NCBI GenBank assembly: GCA_938045615.1
Contig: CALIBC010000180.1
Span: 124,001 to 188,000 of the forward strand
Reading direction: 5' to 3'
Source of the DNA: an uncultured Clostridia bacterium
GTDB lineage: Bacteria; Bacillota; Clostridia; Peptostreptococcales; Anaerovoracaceae
Length of the DNA stretch: 64,000 nt
Position numbers and translations under genes: made by a program. Below the pieces are notes generated by a model, which was not told the origin of the DNA, ran no database searches, and saw only the letters and a program-made list of their open reading frames with translations. Shown piece by piece: positions 9,525 to 16,606 of this stretch. Position 1 is the first letter of the stretch. Each line of letters begins with the position of its first letter.

Positions 9525-10397
9525 ATGAGATATGAGGGAGATATCTACAGACCACCAAGCGAGGCGTACAGTTTGCTGCTTCAGGTGACCGTCGGATGTA
9601 CACACAATAAATGCACGTTTTGCAGCATGTACAAAGACAAGAAGTTTCACCTGCGTAATATGGAAGAAGTACTTGAAGATTTGGAGGATGCCCGAAAATC
9701 ATACAGGCATGTTGAGAGAATCTTTCTATGCGACGGGGATGCGCTGTGTCTTTCCAACGAAAAACTCATGGTGGTGCTGAACAAGATAAGTGAACTTTTC
9801 CCCGAGTGCAAGAGGGTCAATGTGTACGGCAGAGCTGCCGATGTGCTGCGCAAGAGCCCGGGGGAACTCAGACAGCTTTATGAAAACGGAGTCAGGATGA
9901 TCTACATCGGAGCCGAATCGGGGAGTGACAGAATCCTGAAAAAGATACAAAAAGGTGAAACTGCGGCACAGCTGATAGAAGCGGTGCATATGATAGAAGA
10001 ATCCGGTATCCGGGCGTCCGTGACATTTATATCCGGCATTGCGGGAAAAGAGGGATGGAGAGAGCATGCCGTTGAGACGGGAAAGATGATAAGCGAAATG
10101 AATGCTTCGTATGTGGCGCTTCTTACGCTGATGCTGGATCCACGCGCATCCATAGTGAAAGAAATAGAATCCGGTGAGCTTGAACTTTTGTCGCCGGAAG
10201 AGATCATGGCGGAAACGTATCTTATGATGGAGCATATGAATCCGACAAAACCCGTGGTATTCAGAAGCAATCACGCATCCAATTATTTGTCGCTCAAAGG
10301 AACGCTACCTGATGATAAGGAGAAAATGATGAGCATGCTCAAAAGAGCCATGGAAGATACGGGAATGCTTAAAGATGAAAGGTTTAGGATGCTCTGA
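9525..10397 (+). CDS. Radical SAM protein, HemN/YfkAB-like fold, unknown substrate
   Basis: Radical S-adenosylmethionine enzyme of 290 residues. The cluster-binding cysteines are intact as GCTHNKCTFCSMYKD, a C-x4-C-x2-C spacing that I recall from a clostridial subfamily. Other core motifs follow: FLCDGDAL (strand 2), VNVYGRAAD, MIYIGAESGSDRIL (the GGE-like/SAM ribose region) and TFISGIAG. There is no obvious second cluster or SPASM domain. The stop overlaps the start of the next gene (TGATG), implying coupled translation with a B12-binding/radical-SAM-like partner that has lost its cysteines. Substrate unknown. Confidence 0.8.
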   Translation: MRYEGDIYRPPSEAYSLLLQVTVGCTHNKCTFCSMYKDKKFHLRNMEEVLEDLEDARKSYRHVERIFLCDGDALCLSNEKLMVVLNKISELFPECKRVNVYGRAADVLRKSPGELRQLYENGVRMIYIGAESGSDRILKKIQKGETAAQLIEAVHMIEESGIRASVTFISGIAGKEGWREHAVETGKMISEMNASYVALLTLMLDPRASIVKEIESGELELLSPEEIMAETYLMMEHMNPTKPVVFRSNHASNYLSLKGTLPDDKEKMMSMLKRAMEDTGMLKDERFRML

Positions 10398-11845
10398 TGA
10401 GACTGCTGCTTACCACACTGAATACAAAAGCCGCATACACGGATCCAACCTTGAAATATCTGTACTGCATAGTTGCAAGCACCGATATGTCCGTAACTTT
10501 GAGAGAGTACTCAAAAGAAGATGATAGGGATTTTATATTCAACGAGATCATAAGAGGCGGATATGACATTGTATACATGGATTGTTTTGAATGGAATATC
10601 AGTCGTATAGCGGAACTTGGCTCCGATCTTAAGACTGCGCAACCGCATATGGCAATACTGCTGGGAGGCCCTGAGGTAAGTGTTGAAACGGAAAGTTTTA
10701 TGCGTGACAACCCATGGGTGGATTTTATTATAAGAGGAGAATGCGAAAAACCTTTTTCGCAGTTTATCAAGGAGTATATGCGGATTGAAAGAGCTTCAAG
10801 CTCCCATTACGATCGCGTGGATGCGCTCACATACAGAAAAGATGGGAAGATCGTTTCCAACGGGCGTGGGTCGTTGCCGTCGATGGAAAAACTGCCTTTT
10901 CCCTATAAAGATCTTGAGGTGGAGCAGGATAAAGTTGTTTGTTACGAATCCTCAAGGCAGGGAAGCAGAAGCAGATCCGTGAGTATGCCTTTTGACAGGG
11001 TCTGTGGTGATATGGGTTATCTTCTGTACAAAAAAACGAAAGAAATCGAGTTTATAGATCGTAATTTCAACTACAATCTCCCAAGAGCGCGCAACATTTG
11101 GAGACATCTGATAGACAAAGACAACGGGGTAAGCAGGTTTACTTTTCGAATATCTGTGGAAACCCTTGATGATGAGGTGTTTCGGGTTCTAAAAAAGGCC
11201 AGAAAAGGTCTGTTCCGATTTAAAATTTGTTTTAATGAAAGCTCTTTGAAGAACACAGAGCGGCTTGCGGATATGGATAACATCGAGATACATGTGAGCA
11301 TAACCGCAGGGCTTCCGCATATGGGTTACAGAGATTTTGCCCGCGCTTTTGATATGGCCTATAAAACACGCCCTACATGCTTAAACGTAGAGTTTCTTAA
11401 GATTTCAAAGGCAAGCAAGTTCAGAGACATTGCGGAAAAACACGGATACGGATACAGAGCCGATGTTCCGCATGAAGTGCTGGTGACCGATCATATGTCG
11501 GCATCAGATTTTGTCAAACTTAAGATGATAGAGACGGTTCTAAGAGTGTTTCAAAATGGTGGCGGTTTTGAAAAAGGTCTTGATTTTCTGATTGATGAGC
11601 TTGGATTCACTCCGTTTAATTTATATCAGAGGCTTGCCGATTTTTATTACGGTAACATGTTTCATGCAGAGAGTTTCGACAGAGAAAAGCTTTACGGCAT
11701 ACTGCAGCGGTTTGCGGAAAGCTTTGAAGAAGAGGATCCGGGGGTTTCGGAAAGGATGAAGCGTTGCTTGACGATGGATATTCTTGAAAAGATAGACTAC
11801 GATGAGTTTAATGAATTTACGGATAAAGGATGGGATTTACAATGA
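10397..11845 (+). CDS. B12-binding/radical-SAM-like protein (DUF4080 type) lacking the cluster cysteines
   Basis: The 482-residue protein has the layout of B12-binding radical SAM proteins of the DUF4080 type: an N-terminal cobalamin-fold domain (about 1-130, LLTTLNTKAAYTD, LLGGPEVSVE, IIRGECEKPF), a radical SAM barrel (about 170-370, IEFIDRNFNYN, FRISVETLDDEVF, ITAGLPHMGY) and a C-terminal DUF4080-like tail. After YESSR, where homologues carry GCxxxCxxC, it reads QGSRSRSVSM: residues 190, 194 and 197 are Ser, Ser and Met. No TGC/TGT codon occurs there in any forward frame, so a frameshift does not explain it. It is translationally coupled both upstream (TGATG) and downstream (ATGA). Probably a pseudoenzyme or regulatory partner; function unknown. 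Confidence 0.75.
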   Translation: MRLLLTTLNTKAAYTDPTLKYLYCIVASTDMSVTLREYSKEDDRDFIFNEIIRGGYDIVYMDCFEWNISRIAELGSDLKTAQPHMAILLGGPEVSVETESFMRDNPWVDFIIRGECEKPFSQFIKEYMRIERASSSHYDRVDALTYRKDGKIVSNGRGSLPSMEKLPFPYKDLEVEQDKVVCYESSRQGSRSRSVSMPFDRVCGDMGYLLYKKTKEIEFIDRNFNYNLPRARNIWRHLIDKDNGVSRFTFRISVETLDDEVFRVLKKARKGLFRFKICFNESSLKNTERLADMDNIEIHVSITAGLPHMGYRDFARAFDMAYKTRPTCLNVEFLKISKASKFRDIAEKHGYGYRADVPHEVLVTDHMSASDFVKLKMIETVLRVFQNGGGFEKGLDFLIDELGFTPFNLYQRLADFYYGNMFHAESFDREKLYGILQRFAESFEEEDPGVSERMKRCLTMDILEKIDYDEFNEFTDKGWDLQ

Positions 11846-12861
11846 ACGAAGAAATTCGCAGGGACAGGATAGGGAAATATCTGATTCCAAAGCTTGAGGA
11901 TGAGTTTATTTTTGATGAGTTTTCCGAAGATTATTTGAGAAGATCGGAGCTTGAGGATATATTGACGGAAGTTCCGATTCCCATACGAAAGACCGAACTC
12001 GGAGATATGACTTCACTCAGCGTTGCTCGGAACATGGCGCATGTGATTGGCTGCGACATAAATTTCAGATATGCGGCAAATTATATAGAGTACATCCAGA
12101 GGGCGTTTAAACATGATTTTGTGCAACTTCTTCTCAAAGAGGGGGTGGATAGCGCACTCAATGATGATTATGAGACTGCGTGCATAATTTTCAGAGCCTG
12201 CATACAGATCGAGCCGGAAAACAAAGATGGATTTTACTGCTACGGCAGGGCGTGCAAGGATGCTTATGAAAACAGCGATGAAGCCGAGTATATTGGCAGA
12301 TTTAAGGCGGAATCGCTGGAAGCCTTTGAGCATCTTACCTTGCTGGCGAAGGATTTTGATAAGGGTTTCTATTTTCTCGGCTTTGCATATCTGAACATGG
12401 GACTTTACATAAAAGCGAAGTTGACATGGGAGAGCTTTATGGAATTGTCGCAGGACAAAGAAATGAGAGAAGAAATATCCGAGTTGCTCGAAAAGCTTGT
12501 GGAACCGTCAAAGATAGAAGAAGGTTACAATGCGATCATAAGCGGCAGAAATGAAGAAGGAATATCTATTCTCGAACCTTACGAAGATGATGAGAGATTC
12601 AGCTCATGGTGGCCGCTTCGATATTACCTCGGTGTGGCGTATAAGGAACTCGGAAGCATTCCCCGTGCGGAAGAACTGTTTATCGAGACACTCAAACTGT
12701 CTCCGAGTAATATCGATGCGATGAAGGAACTGGTGGACATATATTCGGCGGCAGGAGACCAAACAAATGCTGAAAAATACCGTGCAAAGATCCGCATAGT
12801 TGAAACAAATATGGAATTGGACAGGCAAGAAAACGGAAAGCTTACGCCGGGGCTGTCATAG
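11842..12861 (+). CDS. Tetratricopeptide-repeat protein
   Basis: Cytoplasmic protein of 339 residues with no signal peptide. Helical repeat signatures occur at about 105-140 (DYETACIIFRACIQIEPENKD), 190-220 (GFYFLGFAYLNMGLYIKAKL) and 260-310 (WPLRYYLGVAYKELGSIPRA, then TLKLSPSNIDAM), all TPR-like. The ATG at 11842 overlaps the previous stop as ATGA; the in-frame ATG at 11830 lies in the probable ribosome site region and is less likely. It probably works with the two radical-SAM-type proteins upstream, for example as a scaffold, but this is inference. Its last ten codons are duplicated just downstream. Confidence 0.75.
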   Translation: MNEEIRRDRIGKYLIPKLEDEFIFDEFSEDYLRRSELEDILTEVPIPIRKTELGDMTSLSVARNMAHVIGCDINFRYAANYIEYIQRAFKHDFVQLLLKEGVDSALNDDYETACIIFRACIQIEPENKDGFYCYGRACKDAYENSDEAEYIGRFKAESLEAFEHLTLLAKDFDKGFYFLGFAYLNMGLYIKAKLTWESFMELSQDKEMREEISELLEKLVEPSKIEEGYNAIISGRNEEGISILEPYEDDERFSSWWPLRYYLGVAYKELGSIPRAEELFIETLKLSPSNIDAMKELVDIYSAAGDQTNAEKYRAKIRIVETNMELDRQENGKLTPGLS

Positions 12862-12898
12862 ACAAGAAAACGGAAGGCTTGCGCCGGGGCTGTCACAG
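12824..12898 (+). repeat. Tandem near-perfect 37-bp duplication at the 3' end of the TPR gene
   Basis: The last 37 bases of the TPR gene (12824-12860, containing CAAGAAAACGGAAAGCTTAC and GCCGGGGCTGTCA) are followed directly by a second copy (12861-12898) with only a few differences. The second copy is outside the reading frame because the stop TAG falls at the junction. It probably arose by slippage or unequal crossover. It leaves 28 bases before the next gene's ATG. Confidence 0.8.
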
Positions 12899-12926
12899 CC
12901 AAAAGAGCGGTTACGAGGTGATATGG

Positions 12927-13943
12927 ATGACGTATGAGGAAATATTGAGATACGCCAGAGAATGTATAGGCGACAAATGCCATGCATGTCCTATATGCGA
13001 CGGCAAAGCATGTGGAAACACAATACCCGGTCCGGGTGCGAAAGGTGTGGGGGACACCGCCATAAGAAATTATCAGAAATGGCATGATGTAAGGATAAAT
13101 ATGGATACCTTGTGCGGAAATGAAGACGTTGACACTTCATTTGAACTTTTCGGAAAAACTTTCAAGTACCCATTTTTCATCGCTCCCGTCGGCGCACTGT
13201 TTCTTCATTATAGTGATAAATACGATGACAGAAAGTATGTCGAAACCATAATTCCTGCGGCAAATGAAGCGGGTATAGCGGCATTTACCGGGGATGGACA
13301 GAACCCTGCGGTAATGGAAGTGGCGACCAAAGCCATAGAAGAAAACGGAGGGATGGGAGTGCCGACATTGAAGCCGTGGAATCTTGAAGTCATAAAGGAA
13401 AAACTCAAACTGATAAAAAAAGGTGATCCTTTTGCGGTTGCGATGGATGTAGACGCCGCAGGATTACCCTTTCTCAAAGGTTTGACACCACCTGCCGGAG
13501 GCAAGACGGTAGAGGAACTTGCCGACATCATAAGAACTGTCGGAAAACCGTTTATAGCCAAAGGAATTATGACCGTCAAAGGTGCAAAGAAAGCCGTGAA
13601 AGCGGGGGCATCTGCCATAGTCGTATCTAATCACGGCGGCAGGGTGCTCGACCAGTGTCCCGCAACGGCTGAAGTCCTTGCAGAAATTGCGGCTGAAGTC
13701 GGTGATGCGGTCAGGATATTCGTGGATGGCGGAATAAGAAGCGGCACAGATATATTTAAAGCACTTGCCATGGGAGCCGATGGCGTTCTGATAGCAAGAC
13801 CATACGTAACAGCTGTTTACGGGGCGGGGAAAGAAGGTGTGAGGGTGCTCACAGAGAAACTGGGAGAAGAACTCAAAGATACGATGGCGATGTGCGGAGC
13901 ATTCAGGCTTGAGAACATATCGAGAGATATGGTGCGCATGTGA
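12927..13943 (+). CDS. FMN-dependent alpha-hydroxy-acid oxidase/dehydrogenase family protein
   Basis: TIM-barrel flavoprotein of 338 residues related to glycolate oxidase and lactate oxidase. Motifs visible are FFIAPVGAL near the N-terminus, PFIAKGIMTVKGAKKAVKAG, the active-site SNHGGRVLDQCPA (catalytic His and substrate-binding Arg), and the phosphate-binding VDGGIRSGTDIFKALAMGAD followed by VLIARPY. The N-terminus carries five cysteines in C-x4-C-x2-C-x2-C-x4-C spacing (residues 13-29), which I recall as frequent in clostridial members and of unknown role. The ATG at 12927 follows an ACGAGGTGA ribosome site; a longer in-frame start at 12879 lies in the repeat. Natural substrate unknown. Confidence 0.85.
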   Translation: MTYEEILRYARECIGDKCHACPICDGKACGNTIPGPGAKGVGDTAIRNYQKWHDVRINMDTLCGNEDVDTSFELFGKTFKYPFFIAPVGALFLHYSDKYDDRKYVETIIPAANEAGIAAFTGDGQNPAVMEVATKAIEENGGMGVPTLKPWNLEVIKEKLKLIKKGDPFAVAMDVDAAGLPFLKGLTPPAGGKTVEELADIIRTVGKPFIAKGIMTVKGAKKAVKAGASAIVVSNHGGRVLDQCPATAEVLAEIAAEVGDAVRIFVDGGIRSGTDIFKALAMGADGVLIARPYVTAVYGAGKEGVRVLTEKLGEELKDTMAMCGAFRLENISRDMVRM

Positions 13944-14069
13944 GAGCATGCGAGATCGGTTGTCCGCCGGAAAAGTAAGGTGTGGATGTGAGCTCCGATG
14001 AATTTGGTGCTTGTTTGATTTCAACATTACGGAGGGAGACGTCTTTTACGGGAAAGGAGGGATTCATTT

Positions 14070-16205
14070 ATGATTGAAAAATTTAAACAGACGGATATGC
14101 TTGCGGAATTTGGGCAGTCGAGAGTTTTGGAACCCAAAGGATACTTTCCGGTGTCATCATGGAAGATGGACAACTCAAAAGAACTTAAAAGCGGTGAAAT
14201 GAGAATTGCCGTTGAAAGGATCAAAGTTGAAGAAGGAAGCTTCAGACAGATATGCAATGCATGCAACTATAAGGTGGAAGCCATAGAGGAAAGAATAATA
14301 AGCATAGTAGAGGAGAGGGGAAAGCTTCATAACCACCTGACCAACAGCGGAGGAATATGTCTTGGAACAATTGATGAAATCGACGAAGAGTATCCGAATG
14401 ACCGCAACTTCAAAGTAGGCGACAAAGTTATCGGAATCGTATCACTGACTTGTATACCGATAAAAATTTCAAAAGTAAAGAACATCAATTTCAGTTACGG
14501 ACAGATCGAGGTGGAAGGATATGCGATCTTTTTTGCGACAAGTCCCGTATCAAAACTGGAGTTGCCGACGAACGAGGAAATATTGCTGTCAGCTTACGAT
14601 GAATCGGGTTCACTTGCAAAGGCCGGAAAACTTGCAAAGACCGGAAAAAGATTCCTTATACTTAGTAGCAATATATTGATGACGCTCATGTATGCGGCAG
14701 CGATGAAGTTTTCCAACCGAAACCACTGTAGCATAACGGTGCTGCTTGAGCTTGATCCGATGCCCAACTTGTCGTATGAGGAAATATTTAACCTGCTAAA
14801 GGATTATGTGGATGAATTGCGTGTGACCACGCCCGTATCCCCCGTGGAAAATTACAAGCTTTTGATCGAACAAACGGATTATTCGGATCCCGATATGCTC
14901 TTTGACAGCAGCATAGTATGCTCCAACATGCTCGGCGTGGAAGTCATAGGGGTTTTGCTCACCAAGAATGGGGGGAATCTGTTTTTTACAAATCTGGTAA
15001 GCAATCATAACACCACGGTTCTATTTACAGAATCACTGGGCAAAAATCTCAATATCATTTCGCAGGAGGGATATACCGTTACATTTCCGCAGTACACCAT
15101 GGACATCGTTAAGAACATAAGAGGAAACCTGCTGAAAGTACATGAAATGTGCAAAGAGTACGGTATAATCAAGCAGTGTCCCGTCAGAAATATCGGCAAC
15201 TACAATCTGGTGGACATCAAAAATGTCGGCGGCTATGCATTTAAAAGTAGCTTGACCAGGGAAATGTTGGAGTATGTACTAAATATCGCAAGCTACGATT
15301 GCAATGTCATCATTTCCGGTGAAACGGGAGTCGGGAAAGAGCGGATTGTGGACATCATTCATGAAAACAGTAGCAGAAAAGGTCAGAGATGCATCAAAAT
15401 AAACTGCTCGGCAATAGCCGGAAGTCTTGCGGAATCGGAATTGTTCGGTTATGAAGAGGGGGCATTCACGGGCGCTAAAACAAAAGGGAAAAAAGGCTTC
15501 TTCGAACTGGCAAACAACGGAATACTTTTTCTTGACGAGATAGGTGATCTGCCTCCTGAACTTCAGGCGAAGTTTCTCAGAGTATTGCAGGAGGAGAGTT
15601 TCTACCGCGTAGGTGGAGAAATGCCCGTCGACGTCAATTTCAGACTTATCTGTGCGACAAACAAAGACCTGGAAAAAATGATAGAAGAGGGAAGCTTCAG
15701 AGAGGATCTTTATTACAGACTCAACATATGCGAAATCCAAGTGCCTCCGCTTCGCGAGCGAGTGGACGATATTGAGCCCATAGTGGAAGTTTTCATAAAA
15801 AAATATAACGAGAGATATAAAATCAACAAGGGATTTACGCTGGAGGCATTTGATGAACTTAAAAAATACAACTGGCCGGGAAACATAAGAGAGCTTGACA
15901 ATATAGTCCATAGGCTTTTGGTGAACACAAAAGAAGATGTGATAGATGAAGTGATGGTGAGGGAGCTTTTTGAAAGAGGGATCAAGCCAGGATTGACTCC
16001 GTCAAAGTCGCATGCAAGTTCAAAGTTAAATCAAACACGGACACGTGAGTCTGAAACCCGCACGCTGGACAAGATAATGGAAAGCCATGAAAAAGTGATA
16101 ATAGGGGATGCGTTGCAGCGGGCGAAAACGACAAAGCAAGCCGCAAATATATTGGGTATAAGTCAATCTCAACTTATGAGAAAAAAGAAAAAATACGATT
16201 TATGA
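14070..16205 (+). CDS. Sigma-54-dependent transcriptional activator with a Kdd-like N-terminal domain
   Basis: 711-residue enhancer-binding protein. Residues about 1-370 resemble L-erythro-3,5-diaminohexanoate dehydrogenase (Kdd) of lysine fermentation: RVLEPKGYFP, a SGGICLGT block, VGDKVIGIVSLTCIPI, EVEGYAIFF and the later GGNLFFTNLVSNHNTTVLFTE block. The glycine-rich nucleotide loop expected after GKRFLIL is replaced by SSNILMT, so dehydrogenase activity is doubtful and a sensory role is inferred. The AAA+ domain (about 395-640) has Walker A GETGVGKE, the sigma-54 contact loop GAFTGA, and Walker B LFLDEIGDLP. A Fis-type helix-turn-helix ends the protein (KQAANILGISQSQLMRKKKK). It lies directly upstream of a sigma-54 promoter and the GABA operon and is very probably its activator. 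Confidence 0.9.
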   Translation: MIEKFKQTDMLAEFGQSRVLEPKGYFPVSSWKMDNSKELKSGEMRIAVERIKVEEGSFRQICNACNYKVEAIEERIISIVEERGKLHNHLTNSGGICLGTIDEIDEEYPNDRNFKVGDKVIGIVSLTCIPIKISKVKNINFSYGQIEVEGYAIFFATSPVSKLELPTNEEILLSAYDESGSLAKAGKLAKTGKRFLILSSNILMTLMYAAAMKFSNRNHCSITVLLELDPMPNLSYEEIFNLLKDYVDELRVTTPVSPVENYKLLIEQTDYSDPDMLFDSSIVCSNMLGVEVIGVLLTKNGGNLFFTNLVSNHNTTVLFTESLGKNLNIISQEGYTVTFPQYTMDIVKNIRGNLLKVHEMCKEYGIIKQCPVRNIGNYNLVDIKNVGGYAFKSSLTREMLEYVLNIASYDCNVIISGETGVGKERIVDIIHENSSRKGQRCIKINCSAIAGSLAESELFGYEEGAFTGAKTKGKKGFFELANNGILFLDEIGDLPPELQAKFLRVLQEESFYRVGGEMPVDVNFRLICATNKDLEKMIEEGSFREDLYYRLNICEIQVPPLRERVDDIEPIVEVFIKKYNERYKINKGFTLEAFDELKKYNWPGNIRELDNIVHRLLVNTKEDVIDEVMVRELFERGIKPGLTPSKSHASSKLNQTRTRESETRTLDKIMESHEKVIIGDALQRAKTTKQAANILGISQSQLMRKKKKYDL

Positions 16206-16240
16206 CAACGCATTGTCATTTTTGCACATGAAAATGTCAA
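16202..16240 (+). promoter_or_regulatory. Two palindromic sites, candidate enhancer (UAS) for the sigma-54 activator
   Basis: A perfect inverted repeat ATGACAA-CGCA-TTGTCAT spans 16202-16219 and overlaps the activator's own stop codon. A second, imperfect palindrome (TTGCACAT..ATGTCAA) spans about 16222-16240. They lie roughly 90-125 bases upstream of the -24 element at 16328, a normal distance for enhancer-binding proteins. Binding by the neighbouring activator is inference. Confidence 0.6.
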
Positions 16241-16273
16241 TATTGAATACAGGAAACTGAGTGGGTTGTGCTC

Positions 16274-16323
16274 AAAAAAAGCTTTATTTGCTTGAAATAG
16301 CAAGTTGATAAAGCTTTTTTTTG
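16274..16323 (+). terminator. Intrinsic terminator after the sigma-54 activator gene
   Basis: The arms AAAAGCTTTAT and ATAAAGCTTTT enclose an inner stem TTGCT..AGCAA, and the hairpin ends in a run of T at 16314-16322. It separates the activator gene from the GABA operon promoter, which starts only a few bases later. Confidence 0.75.
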
Positions 16324-16326
16324 TTT

Positions 16327-16341
16327 TGGCACGGAATTTGC
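16327..16341 (+). promoter_or_regulatory. Sigma-54 (-24/-12) promoter of the GABA operon
   Basis: TGGCACGGAATTTGC matches the sigma-54 consensus TGGCAC-N5-TTGC exactly, with GG at 16328-16329 and GC at 16340-16341 separated by the required 10 bases. Transcription should start near 16353, giving a leader of about 250 bases before gabT. Together with the GAFTGA-containing activator upstream this strongly supports RpoN control. Confidence 0.9.
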
Positions 16342-16352
16342 GGTTACATAGT

Positions 16353-16606
16353 GTAGAAGTTCAGCGTAAGGTGACCGGAGAATGTGCTCGTGAAAGTTTC
16401 TAAGCGATAAACGGATTGCGTAGCGATTTCCGGATCGTGAGAAACAGATGGCTAATTGAGTAGAGAAAGGAGTGAGTAAATATGTAGAGGTAAAGCAAGG
16501 CATGAAAAGTACCCGGTTAAGAGGATATTCAGAGGTGCTTTGGAGACGCCGGAACAGATTAAACGTAAATCAACTTACACACGGTTAAAACACTATGGAG
16601 GGAAAA
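16353..16606 (+). other. Long structured leader of the GABA operon with possible upstream ORFs
   Basis: About 250 untranslated bases follow the predicted start site. A stem GTTTCT (16396-16401) / AGAAAC (16440-16445) encloses 38 bases. A strong ribosome site AAAGGAG (16466-16472) precedes an ATG-TAG start-stop pair at 16482-16487. A second small frame at 16502-16588 would encode a 28-residue peptide rich in Arg but has only a weak ribosome site. No known riboswitch is recognised. Confidence 0.4.
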
